A DNA stretch of 52,520 bases from positions 1 through 52,520 of the forward strand of contig CANPXG010000011.1 of the NCBI GenBank assembly GCA_947585795.1. The letters run 5' to 3'. The notes below the pieces were generated by a model. It searched no databases and was not told where the DNA came from. It was given only the letters and a program-made list of their open reading frames with translations. The position numbers and the translations under genes are program-made. The number at the start of each line of letters is the position of its first letter. Position 1 is the stretch's first letter. Shown piece by piece: positions 24,291 through 32,347 of the stretch. This DNA comes from an uncultured Clostridia bacterium. Its GTDB lineage: Bacteria > Bacillota > Clostridia > UBA1381.

Positions 24291-27173
24291 TTATTTGACC
24301 TCGACCTTGATACTGGTTGTTCCCGTTGATAATGCCTTAAAGCCTATTAGATTTACTGTCCCTGATGTTAATCCTGTCTTATTAACCTTAAATTGAATCT
24401 GCGATAATGTTTTCGATAATATTGTTATATCGGTATCAGCAGCTTTGCCTGTTGACATATCCTTTTCCCATGTTTGAGCACATACGTCCTCTAAACTTAG
24501 TTTTGTGCTGTCGTACGATACGATAAAAATTTTATTATATAAATTTTCCATATTAGAGATCGTTACTGCAAATGTATATGGTTCTCCAGAAACAAGTTCA
24601 ACATTTTTTTCTATTGTGATTCCATCATCAGTTGCTGGCTTATTGCCAAAGGCATCTATTAAAGTTGGAGTTATATAATTGGAATCAATATTGTCAAATC
24701 CACATTGTTTATGCTGATTTCTACCAGCTGAATATACTCCGTTTTCACTCAAAAATAATGTATGATTACCTCCCACTGATACAGCAGTATATGTTCCTGG
24801 TATATGCATAATATTTCTTTCGTTGGTCAAAGTATAACCAACACCAAGTTGTCCATATGCATTTGAACCACAGCCATAGGCAGAGCCGTCTTCCTTTAAA
24901 AATACAGTTGATAAATTAGATGAAATGTCTGCAACATTATCAATGTTTATTTTAGTAAGAGCAGTTCTTTTACTTATTGTACCATCACCGAGTTGCCCAA
25001 ACATATTAAGACCATACGCATATACTGTTTTATCGGATTTTATAAAAAAACTATTATCTGTTCCAGCGATAATCTTTTTCACATCAGAAATATTTAATTC
25101 ATGTGGTGAATAGTATTTTTCATTTGGCAACTCACCTAAAGCACCATTATAAGCACGTCCCCAACCGTATATGCTTCCGTCAGCTTTTTGCGCTAAAGCA
25201 TGATAGTGTCCCGCACTTATACTTTTAACATCAGTTAAACCACTTACAAGTTGAGGAGTGGTAAAAAAAGCATATGAATTATTATTTCCTACTTGTCCAT
25301 CCTTATTATTTCCCCATGCATATACTCGTCCGCTTGAATCTAATGCCATTGAAAATTGGTGTCCAGCGGCTATATCTACAATATTGCTCAAGCCTAATAC
25401 TTGCCAAGTAGATTCATAACCGTCAGCAATATAACCATTAACATAACCAACGCCCAACTGACCGTATTGGTTTGCTCCAATAGAGCGTACAGTACCATCG
25501 CTCAATAATATGAGGTTGTGGTCGCCTCGTGTGCTTATTTTTTTGACAACAAACGATGTAGAAGTGCCATATGGCGGCTTTACACCAAACATTTTAGCAC
25601 CTGGAGCTGTAAGGTCATCTTCCCCCCAATAGTAATTTCCATCAATTGCTGATAAACTACCAAAAAGGTATACATCATTATTAACCATTATTGCAGAATG
25701 ATATCCACCTGCTGAAATCTGATTTATACATTCAGGAGTTATTTCTGACATGGAATTTTCGCTTGATATATACGTTTTAGTTTCTATATTTTTCGTATTA
25801 AACTCTTTACCATTTATTAATAATGCTGTGTCTGTGCTACTTAAAATCCGTTCTTTTATATCAAAAATAGAATCTTCACGTCTTTCTGATAAGATTTCTG
25901 AAATAATCTCGCTGACATATGCTGCGGCAGATGATGTTCCAGAACTGTTACCATATTCATTTTCGGGAACTGAAGATAATATGCTACAGCCATTTGCAGC
26001 TAAATCAACCGTATTTCCGTAATTGGAGAAATATGCCAGATTATTATCATTATCTGTCGCTGCAACGGATATCACATTTTCCGAATCATATGATGCCGGA
26101 TAGACAGGACATTCATCTATATTCTGAGACTGGTTTCCCGCCGCACATACAAATATCATAGAAGAATTCGAAATGATTTCTTGCAATGCTCTGTTGTCTT
26201 CGTTTGAGCTGAAACTGCAATTTACAATGTCTGCTCCGATTTCTTCCGCATAATTTATTGCTCTGATAATATCACTTGTATATCCGCATCCGCTGTCAAA
26301 TGCTTTCAGCGGAAGTATCTTGGCGTTAGAATGTGCTCCTTGAATTTCATCAGCACTGCCTGCGATAATGCCTGCAATATGAGTTCCATGGCTGTACTCG
26401 ACAATTTGAGTATGCTCATATGACAAAGGGCTATTGTTAACAAAATCCCAACCGGAAACATCATCAACATATCCGTTATTATCGGAATCTTCGTTATCAA
26501 CTGTTTCATTGTCGTTTATAAATATGCTGTCTTTGATTGCCTCATGTTCAATATCAATACCGGAATCAATAACCGCGACAACTACATCTTCTTCGGGTGC
26601 TAAAGCGGGAACTTCCGTTTCCGTTTCTGTTGATGTATCAACGATGGGAATGCTTTCATTTATATTTTTCGTGTTTTCATCAGCCGTATCTGTCAGGTCG
26701 CTTTCGCCGTCTGTTTCACTTGTATTATCACACAATATAAACTGATAATCCGGCTGAACATACTCAATATTATCATTTTCAGCCAATAGACTCTCTGTAT
26801 ATGAGTCAATGTCAGTATCAGGCTCCACAATTACAGCGTCCATGGTCGGGTTAATGTAAATCTTATTTACATCATCAACCTTATTGCCGTTCTCGTCAAG
26901 GTATTTCACAATTAAACGTGAATTAGTTTCTATATATTCACTTTCTTGGTCTGAATTCAGTATAGAATCCGATAAATCCTCAAATACAGCCGAATCGACC
27001 GGCTCACTGAACATTGACGAATCCTCTTGATTTTGCTCCGCTGCCACGGTTATGTTTTCTCCGGAAAACTCATTCAAAGTCTCCGACGCCATAACGGGAT
27101 TAAATCCCGCATTGAGCAGAATAGAAAGCGCTATTCCCAGATTTAAAATCTTTAATTTGTAAAATTTTCTCAT
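24291..27173 (-). CDS. Secreted subtilase (S8) fused to RCC1 repeats
   Basis: The 960-residue protein starts with a signal sequence (to about residue 29, PVMAS). An I9-like propeptide follows (LIVKYLDENG...NIEYVQPDY, about 87-143), then the S8 domain with Asp203 (AVIDSGID), His262 (SHGTHIAG), oxyanion Asn347 (AAGN) and Ser414 (SGTSSAAA). About residues 480-860 are RCC1 propeller repeats (VYAWGNNKDGQVG, VYAYGLNMFGQLGDG, AYGCGSNAYGQLG). The end resembles a beta-sandwich domain of cohesin type (YNKIFIVSYDSTKLSLEDV). The propeller likely positions the protease on a partner. It is upstream of the RHS gene by 34 bases, which suggests cleavage of the RHS protein outside the cell. Confidence 0.88.
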   Translation of the reverse strand: MRKFYKLKILNLGIALSILLNAGFNPVMASETLNEFSGENITVAAEQNQEDSSMFSEPVDSAVFEDLSDSILNSDQESEYIETNSRLIVKYLDENGNKVDDVNKIYINPTMDAVIVEPDTDIDSYTESLLAENDNIEYVQPDYQFILCDNTSETDGESDLTDTADENTKNINESIPIVDTSTETETEVPALAPEEDVVVAVIDSGIDIEHEAIKDSIFINDNETVDNEDSDNNGYVDDVSGWDFVNNSPLSYEHTQIVEYSHGTHIAGIIAGSADEIQGAHSNAKILPLKAFDSGCGYTSDIIRAINYAEEIGADIVNCSFSSNEDNRALQEIISNSSMIFVCAAGNQSQNIDECPVYPASYDSENVISVAATDNDNNLAYFSNYGNTVDLAANGCSILSSVPENEYGNSSGTSSAAAYVSEIISEILSERREDSIFDIKERILSSTDTALLINGKEFNTKNIETKTYISSENSMSEITPECINQISAGGYHSAIMVNNDVYLFGSLSAIDGNYYWGEDDLTAPGAKMFGVKPPYGTSTSFVVKKISTRGDHNLILLSDGTVRSIGANQYGQLGVGYVNGYIADGYESTWQVLGLSNIVDIAAGHQFSMALDSSGRVYAWGNNKDGQVGNNNSYAFFTTPQLVSGLTDVKSISAGHYHALAQKADGSIYGWGRAYNGALGELPNEKYYSPHELNISDVKKIIAGTDNSFFIKSDKTVYAYGLNMFGQLGDGTISKRTALTKINIDNVADISSNLSTVFLKEDGSAYGCGSNAYGQLGVGYTLTNERNIMHIPGTYTAVSVGGNHTLFLSENGVYSAGRNQHKQCGFDNIDSNYITPTLIDAFGNKPATDDGITIEKNVELVSGEPYTFAVTISNMENLYNKIFIVSYDSTKLSLEDVCAQTWEKDMSTGKAADTDITILSKTLSQIQFKVNKTGLTSGTVNLIGFKALSTGTTSIKVEVK

Positions 27174-27218
27174 TCTAAGACCTCTTTTCTTCTTATTCTA
27201 GCTTATCAAACTACATGG

Positions 27219-27283
27219 TTTTATGAGAAATCATATATCGGATAGAGGGAACAAAAAATCCTCCACATGATTTCTCAATAAAA
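27219..27283 (-). terminator. Long inverted repeat after the small secreted gene
   Basis: TTTTATGAGAAATCAT (27219-27234) pairs with ATGATTTCTCA-ATAAAA (27267-27283) with one bulge, enclosing 32 bases. It may partly terminate transcription between the small secreted gene and the protease gene or act as an mRNA end. Confidence 0.5.
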
Positions 27284-27292
27284 CTTAACCTA

Positions 27293-27757
27293 TTATATGC
27301 TTACACCATCTGTTTCTGAATATGTGGTTTCCGTGCGTCCATTATTCTTCACTGTATGTTCGCCTTCAACCTTATATTTGTGCCCAGATTCAACCCATAC
27401 AGTTCTCGATCTAAATCGAGTATAATCAGTATTATAGCCATAAACCGTATCCGACCACACTGATTTCCAAACTCCAGTTCCTATCTCTTGATAAACGGTC
27501 AATTTTACAGTCACCTCGCTTGAACTCTCGTAAGCTTCCGTATAGCCATTAACAACAACCCTGTTACTACCGCCAGGTTTTATACTGCAGCCTCCGCAAT
27601 GCAAATATAAACCATACGGTTGAATGCCATTGTTAAAACTTGATTGTATAGACTGAACATCCGTTTCACATGTGGCTACAATATTGGATGCCATTGCTGT
27701 TCCATGCGTAAATAACAATACCGCCAAAGCAATGCACAAGCATTTTATCTTTTTCAA
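27293..27757 (-). CDS. Small secreted protein of unknown function (DUF6147-like)
   Basis: The 154-residue protein has a signal peptide (KIKCLCIALAVLLFTHGTAMA) and a mature beta-rich domain with HCGGCSI and repeated Tyr/Val strands (VTVKLTVYQEIG, YKVEGEHTVKN). I recall DUF6147-type proteins with this look, which is not verified. The start is TTG 27757 after GGAGAGGGGTTCG. It lies between the sigma/anti-sigma pair and the protease-toxin genes and may be controlled with them. Confidence 0.65.
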   Translation of the reverse strand: MKKIKCLCIALAVLLFTHGTAMASNIVATCETDVQSIQSSFNNGIQPYGLYLHCGGCSIKPGGSNRVVVNGYTEAYESSSEVTVKLTVYQEIGTGVWKSVWSDTVYGYNTDYTRFRSRTVWVESGHKYKVEGEHTVKNNGRTETTYSETDGVSI

Positions 27758-27858
27758 CGAACCCCTCTCCTTTCCAAAATGGATATTCTATCCCCTCTAC
27801 TTCATATAAACGGGGAACGTAAATTTTTTTGTCATTTTTTCGTTTTTTTACAAAAAAA

Positions 27859-27891
27859 ATTATATGCAATAAATGTTATATTGCATATAAT
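27859..27891 (-). terminator. Terminator of the sigma-factor operon
   Basis: A perfect 13-bp AT-rich stem (ATTATATGCAATA with its complement, 7-base loop) followed by T8 on the minus strand, seven bases after the membrane protein stop. Confidence 0.85.
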
Positions 27892-27897
27892 TTTTTT

Positions 27898-28692
27898 TTA
27901 ATATTGAAAGCCTTCTATAACTTTATCAAGCAATCCTTGTTCAATGTTTGTCTTTATTTCATAAAGCACATTGTCATCACTCCATATAGCATTTATCCAT
28001 TTTTCCGCATCGTCACGAGTGTAATAATATATGTATATTTGCTTCCCGTTTATCGTTTTCATTGATGCTTCGCTATATTTTGTGTCAATAGATTCACTTG
28101 ACATCTCTTCTTGGTTGATTTTGTTTATTTCTAGGTTGATAATATTGCCGTAATTGTCAGAATAATTTGCCTTTGCGCAGTTATCGTCAACAATATTTAT
28201 TTTTTCAAGAGTCATTTCATCAGGTAAATAATAAGGTTTTTGAAATTCTATTCCCAGATGTTTCTCAACTTTTAAATATGCTTTATCATTTTCAACAGTA
28301 TATTCCTCAATATCACTCTTATTTCCTTTTCTTAATTTGATAGTGTCAGTTGTCAGTTGGTTAAAAATATGAAAAATGTACACTTTTACTGCATTTACGT
28401 TCAACATCATTGCCAGTGTTATTACTATCACCGCCGCAATAATCAGAACCTTTTTCCACGTAATTTTTTTATGTTTATGTCTGTTACTTTTGATATTGTC
28501 ATATGCTTTGCAGGAGTTAATGATTCTGTCATACATATTGTCCGGCGGCAATGAATATCCGCCTTTCATAATTTCATCATCGCTCGGAATAGGTGTGTCA
28601 TCTTCCGTATCCATATATATTTTCACACTTTCTTTTATTATTTCATCAAATATGTTCCTGATTTTCTCGTGTTTTTCATTCCTATCTTTCAT
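27898..28692 (-). CDS. Probable anti-sigma membrane protein (DUF4367-type)
   Basis: This protein of about 264 residues has a cytosolic N-terminal part (1-80), one membrane helix (VLIIAAVIVITLAMMLNVNA) and an extracellular domain. The latter resembles DUF4367 (YLPDEMTLEKINIVDDN, QIYIYYYTRDDAEKWINAIW). The layout fits an anti-sigma factor: the inner part holds the sigma factor and the outer part senses a signal. ATG 28692 is chosen after GGAGGTGTGTCAT. It overlaps the sigma gene by 11 bases, so the two are coupled. No canonical zinc anti-sigma HxxxCxxC motif is visible, so the inhibitor mechanism is unclear. Confidence 0.72.
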   Translation of the reverse strand: MKDRNEKHEKIRNIFDEIIKESVKIYMDTEDDTPIPSDDEIMKGGYSLPPDNMYDRIINSCKAYDNIKSNRHKHKKITWKKVLIIAAVIVITLAMMLNVNAVKVYIFHIFNQLTTDTIKLRKGNKSDIEEYTVENDKAYLKVEKHLGIEFQKPYYLPDEMTLEKINIVDDNCAKANYSDNYGNIINLEINKINQEEMSSESIDTKYSEASMKTINGKQIYIYYYTRDDAEKWINAIWSDDNVLYEIKTNIEQGLLDKVIEGFQY

Positions 28693-29275
28693 ATGACACA
28701 CCTCCGTTCAAAAAATATTCTTTAAGAGAATCGCTTATGTTTTCATAAAGTATTGACCGTGCTCTGCTTAATCTTGAATATATTGTATTCTCAGATATGT
28801 GTAGTCTTTCCGCGATTTCTTTTACGGAAAATTCCGAATAATAGTACAGTATAATCACTTCAAAATGTATCGGTTTTAATTTGCATAATTCATTCACGAG
28901 TTCTCCCGCAGCTTCTTTCTTGACCAATTCATCCAGTGGTGCATTTTCCAAAATATTGATACAACTGTCAAATATTTCTTCATCGTCTAAAATAATACGT
29001 ATATGCTTTTCATAAGTCGCAGCTTTCATGCCGGAATCTATAATTGTACTTTTGGTTACCAATTGGATCCATCTCGTAATGGCGCGTTCACTTTGAAATC
29101 TTCCCAAAGTCAAATAGAGCTTTACAAATACATCCTGCATTATTTCTTCTTGTAAAGATATATCAGTTATGGTTGAGTTTTTTATCTGCTTCCATACCAT
29201 GTTTTTATATTTTTGATATATGTATTCAAAATCGAACGGTTCATCTTGCCGCGATGCAGTAAGATATATTACCAA
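28682..29275 (-). CDS. ECF-type RNA polymerase sigma factor
   Basis: The protein has about 197 residues. Region 2 is FDFEYIYQKYKNMVWKQIKN and EEIMQDVFVKLYLTLGRFQ. Region 4 is LKPIHFEVIILYYYSEFSVK, followed by EIAERLHISENTIYSRLSRA. The start is probably TTG 29275, nine bases after GGAGG. It directs polymerase to a small set of promoters. The most likely targets are the small secreted gene and the protease-toxin operon downstream, since they share strand and island. No target promoter motif could be fixed from one locus. Confidence 0.88.
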   Translation of the reverse strand: MVIYLTASRQDEPFDFEYIYQKYKNMVWKQIKNSTITDISLQEEIMQDVFVKLYLTLGRFQSERAITRWIQLVTKSTIIDSGMKAATYEKHIRIILDDEEIFDSCINILENAPLDELVKKEAAGELVNELCKLKPIHFEVIILYYYSEFSVKEIAERLHISENTIYSRLSRARSILYENISDSLKEYFLNGGVSYER

Positions 29276-29351
29276 TATAACCACCCTCCAATATTTTTAT
29301 AAATCCCCACCAAACAAGTGTCGTAACGTAACTGAAAGTTTACCGTAACAT

Positions 29352-29543
29352 TTAGCTTTTTTTTCTTCGGGGATCTTCCGGTTTTCTCGCATTTGAGGGA
29401 ATTATCCATGTAGAGCCTATTTTTACTGCCCCCTCTACTCGTCCTTCCGCACAAAATATTTGTACTCTTCGACGAGAAATCCCCCATTTGACCGCCATTT
29501 CTGCCGCACTGCAAAGCTGTGCGGTATCTTTATAACTGTCCAT
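29352..29543 (-). CDS. Small HTH DNA-binding protein (excisionase/MerR-like fold)
   Basis: The 63-residue protein has a single winged helix: CSAAEMAVKWGISRRRVQIF followed by GAVKIGSTWIIPSNARKPEDP. This ends in a typical excisionase-like wing. Proteins of this type appear beside toxin and mobile genes in Clostridia. The ATG 29543 is preceded by CAGGTGATAATAAC; an in-frame ATG at 29591 has no such site. It may control the sigma operon, whose start is 76 bases downstream. Confidence 0.75.
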   Translation of the reverse strand: MDSYKDTAQLCSAAEMAVKWGISRRRVQIFCAEGRVEGAVKIGSTWIIPSNARKPEDPRRKKS

Positions 29544-29615
29544 GTTATTATCACCTGCCTTTATTATATTCCATATTGCGAATATTTTCAAGTAAAAAAT
29601 ATATAAAATTCGCAG

Positions 29616-30098
29616 TTAAATTAAAAATTTAAAATCATCTATACACAGTTTGCTTATAACAATACTGTCAGATATATGCACAACGATTATATCGCCAATA
29701 TTCATCTCTAACATTTGCTGTATTTCTTTATCTATTTCTATTCTGTCCGAGGATGTAACGGAAACTTCGGTGCATATAGCGGAAGCATCATCTTTCATAA
29801 ACTTCCTTTGCCAGTCCTCTAAATCAAGGGATGTATAATATAGCTCAAGACAGTTGTTTTTTTTATATACGACAGCACACAGTATATCCTTACCTTCCAA
29901 GCCTTTTATCTTGTAAGGAAGTTTTATTGAATGGTTTTCTTCTAATTCCGAGAAAAATATATTTAATTCATCATACTGTATATTTTCTAATCCTGCAATT
30001 TCATTATAGATTTCACTCATAGATGTAAAATTCTTTTCGTCAGCTGCAGTGATAAACTCTTGAATCAATCTATCCAAATATTCATTACTCCTACGCAT
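29616..30098 (-). CDS. Hypothetical protein with AbrB-like C-terminal segment
   Basis: The 160-residue protein has a helical N-terminal half (DRLIQEFITAADEKNFTSMS). A C-terminal segment, SVTSSDRIEIDKEIQQMLEM, is followed by a GD-containing strand. It resembles the swapped-hairpin AbrB/SpoVT pattern (SSGRIxIPKEIR...GD). That resemblance is by eye and may be chance. The ATG follows AAGGAGGGAAATAT. It is upstream of the HTH and sigma genes on the same strand. Confidence 0.6.
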   Translation of the reverse strand: MRRSNEYLDRLIQEFITAADEKNFTSMSEIYNEIAGLENIQYDELNIFFSELEENHSIKLPYKIKGLEGKDILCAVVYKKNNCLELYYTSLDLEDWQRKFMKDDASAICTEVSVTSSDRIEIDKEIQQMLEMNIGDIIVVHISDSIVISKLCIDDFKFLI

Positions 30099-30161
30099 AT
30101 ATTTCCCTCCTTGAGTTCAACATATAATTTTATTAAAGTATGACGGTTTATTTTTCCAAAC

Positions 30162-30204
30162 CGATATAATGTCATATAATTTTTAATTATATGACATTAT
30201 ATCG
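30162..30204. repeat. Perfect 19-bp inverted repeat
   Basis: CGATATAATGTCATATAAT (30162-30180) and its exact complement (30186-30204) are separated by TTTTA. It follows the integrase stop (30234, minus) and could terminate the integrase transcript or bind a dimeric protein. There is no strong T-tract on either side. Confidence 0.75.
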
Positions 30205-30233
30205 CTTCTCTCGCTATTTTCTAAGATTTGCGT

Positions 30234-31349
30234 TCAGTTGACGATTTGATCTGACGGACTTTCATATAGCATATTCAGTTTTTCCATCTCTTTTCTCTTA
30301 TGCTCCGGTAAAGCATGAGCATACAAATTCAAAGTCGTGGTTACGCTTGAATGCCCCAATATTTCACTTAAGGTTTTTGCGTCAAAACCAAGCTCCAAGG
30401 CGCGTGATGAAAATGTATGCCGTAGGCAGTGATAATTCATATCTCTGATATCAGCAGTCTTTAAAAGCTGCTTAAATCTTCGACTTATATTGCGTGTGTC
30501 GGTGAATTTACCGTTTTCTCGTAATATATACCCGTCATTACGTTTATATTTTGCCAATATGTTTACCAAAAACTGTGGTATGGGAATTATACGTGATGAT
30601 GATTGGCTTTTCGGAGTATCAAAATTTATTCTTGTTTTTGTTTTGTTATCCGTGTTTTTAACGCGCTGAACCGTCTTATTTATTGTTATAATCGCATCGG
30701 TAAGATTGATATTCTCCCATTTTAAAGCGCATAACTCCCCAATGCGGATACCTGTATACAAGCAGAGTAGTATTCCTATATCATATTGATTATTGCTTTC
30801 AAATATAACCTTTTCAAGCCGTTTTTGTTCACCTGCCGTTAAGACACGAACTTCCTTTTGACGCACCTTCGGCAGCTTGATTGATGAATATATATCGGCA
30901 ATATACCTCCGGCGATGAGCTTCCGACAGCGCCAACCTCAACATAGAAAAAATGGCGTGAACACTTTTTGGGGAGTATCTTGCTGTTAAATAATCAACAA
31001 AAGCTTGGACTATATCTTCATTTAATCTTTTCAACTGTGTTTTCCCTATATTGCTTTCAATATGATTCTCGAGATGTGAGTAATACATTGTTTTTGTCGT
31101 TAATTTAATTTGTTTCTGAGATTCTATCCATTGTCTTATCCAATCTGTCAACAGCATATTCGAATCAACAGGCTTTATATCATTCCGCGCACTTATGCGG
31201 CATTGAGCGAGCTTATCTTTAACTTCCGTATAAGTTCGGGCATAAACGTAACCTAATTTCGCTTTACCGTTAATATCATAGCCTTTAATATAACGCCCTT
31301 CATATCTTCCATCTTTTCTTTTATAGATATTTTCTCCCGTTCTTGGCAT
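30234..31349 (-). CDS. Tyrosine integrase (phage/Tn916 type)
   Basis: The protein has about 371 residues. An N-terminal arm-binding domain (GENIYKRKDGRYEGRYIKG) leads to a SAM-like core-binding domain (about 55-160) and the catalytic domain. The catalytic residues are visible in TGIRIGELCALKW (Arg), CLRHTFSSRALE (His-x-x-Arg region), LGHSS and LNLYAH (Tyr nucleophile). It inserts and excises an element at an attachment site. ATG 31349 follows GGAGGATTTTAAA. Its position beside the conjugation module suggests that it serves the ICE, but it also borders the toxin island. Confidence 0.92.
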   Translation of the reverse strand: MPRTGENIYKRKDGRYEGRYIKGYDINGKAKLGYVYARTYTEVKDKLAQCRISARNDIKPVDSNMLLTDWIRQWIESQKQIKLTTKTMYYSHLENHIESNIGKTQLKRLNEDIVQAFVDYLTARYSPKSVHAIFSMLRLALSEAHRRRYIADIYSSIKLPKVRQKEVRVLTAGEQKRLEKVIFESNNQYDIGILLCLYTGIRIGELCALKWENINLTDAIITINKTVQRVKNTDNKTKTRINFDTPKSQSSSRIIPIPQFLVNILAKYKRNDGYILRENGKFTDTRNISRRFKQLLKTADIRDMNYHCLRHTFSSRALELGFDAKTLSEILGHSSVTTTLNLYAHALPEHKRKEMEKLNMLYESPSDQIVN

Positions 31350-31430
31350 TTTAAAATCCTCCTCATAAAATATTGACTGTTTATTTGACGGACTTTTAAT
31401 CAGAAAAAACATAAAAATCGTCTTAAAATC

Positions 31431-31459
31431 TTGATTTCCGTGTTACTATATGATATAAT
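31431..31459 (+). promoter_or_regulatory. Orphan plus-strand promoter
   Basis: TTGATT (31431-31436), 17-base spacer, TATAAT (31454-31459), with no plus-strand gene behind it. The segment CTATATGATATAATAAC (31447-31463) is identical to 9699-9715 in the ThiF leader. Confidence 0.6.
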
Positions 31460-31466
31460 AACAGTG

Positions 31467-31626
31467 CGGTTATTTTATATGGCTAAAATCCATAAAACCG
31501 CATAAATATACGCATAGATAGATATAATGATAGAATATCCTATAATTAAAAATTATTTGAAACATTGTCTCATTATGCCGTGATAAGTTCAAAACAACAG
31601 CGTGAAGCCGTTTGACTTCACGCTGT
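31467..31626 (+). ncRNA. Possible small RNA between orphan promoter and hairpin
   Basis: About 160 bases run from the predicted start to a perfect 11-bp hairpin (ACAGCGTGAAG with CTTCACGCTGT, 31597-31626). There is no ORF. The hairpin also serves as a terminator for the minus-strand gene at 31649. Expression is not shown by sequence. Confidence 0.35.
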
Positions 31627-31648
31627 ATTTGTATCACATGACGTTATT

Positions 31649-32221
31649 CTATTTTGCGTTTTTGCTCTGCGCCCCCAGTAACAGCCGTCGCGCCACTGTG
31701 AACGTTGCCATATCCACTACGGGCATATCGCGGTAGCAGGTGTCGATTGAAAACTGCTCATCGGGATTGAACGACGGATTGACGGATTTGTAAATAAGTA
31801 TGTACGCTTCTTTTTTAGCTTCGTCATAGTCCAGACCGTTCTCAACCTCGGCTATTACGTCCGAGAGCAGCACCTTTAACCGCTCCGTTTCCGATTGATA
31901 CAACTCAGGTCGCAGGTGCATATCGCGAATTGTGCGGATTGCGTTTCTCACGATAGCCGACATAACTCTGTAGCCGTATCCACCCGTTTCCTTTGCGATA
32001 ACCGCCTTTCTTACAAGCGCGTTCGCCCTGCCGATGGAATACTCAGCCGTTCCGTTTTCCACTTCGTCGAGAATCCCGCCGATAATGCTTTCCGTGATTT
32101 GGATTGCTTCCTCCGTTGCGTTCGCGGGAGCGGATTCGCGAGGAATCGCCGTCGCAAACGCTGTTGTCGCGGTCATGAGCGTCATCGCGACAACTAAAGT
32201 GAATGTAATAAATTTTTTCAT
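31649..32221 (-). CDS. Secreted protein of unknown function
   Basis: The 190-residue protein has a signal peptide (MKKFITFTLVVAMTLMTATT, cleavage after AFA) and a mostly helical mature part (ESIIGGILDEVENGTAEYSI, DVIAEVENGLDYDEAKKEAY). I recognise no domain. It is at the downstream end of the conjugation operon, after the NlpC/P60 protein, and may be exported with it. It was likely carried by the ICE. Confidence 0.7.
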   Translation of the reverse strand: MKKFITFTLVVAMTLMTATTAFATAIPRESAPANATEEAIQITESIIGGILDEVENGTAEYSIGRANALVRKAVIAKETGGYGYRVMSAIVRNAIRTIRDMHLRPELYQSETERLKVLLSDVIAEVENGLDYDEAKKEAYILIYKSVNPSFNPDEQFSIDTCYRDMPVVDMATFTVARRLLLGAQSKNAK

Positions 32222-32347
32222 TGTGAAAACCCCTTTCCATAATTTATTTCTAAATAAATTGTATCAGAGATATTCACTTTTATCAAATTTTAAAGTATTT
32301 TCAAAAAAATTTGACAAATGCGTTTTCTTGTGGTACAATGCCGCGCT

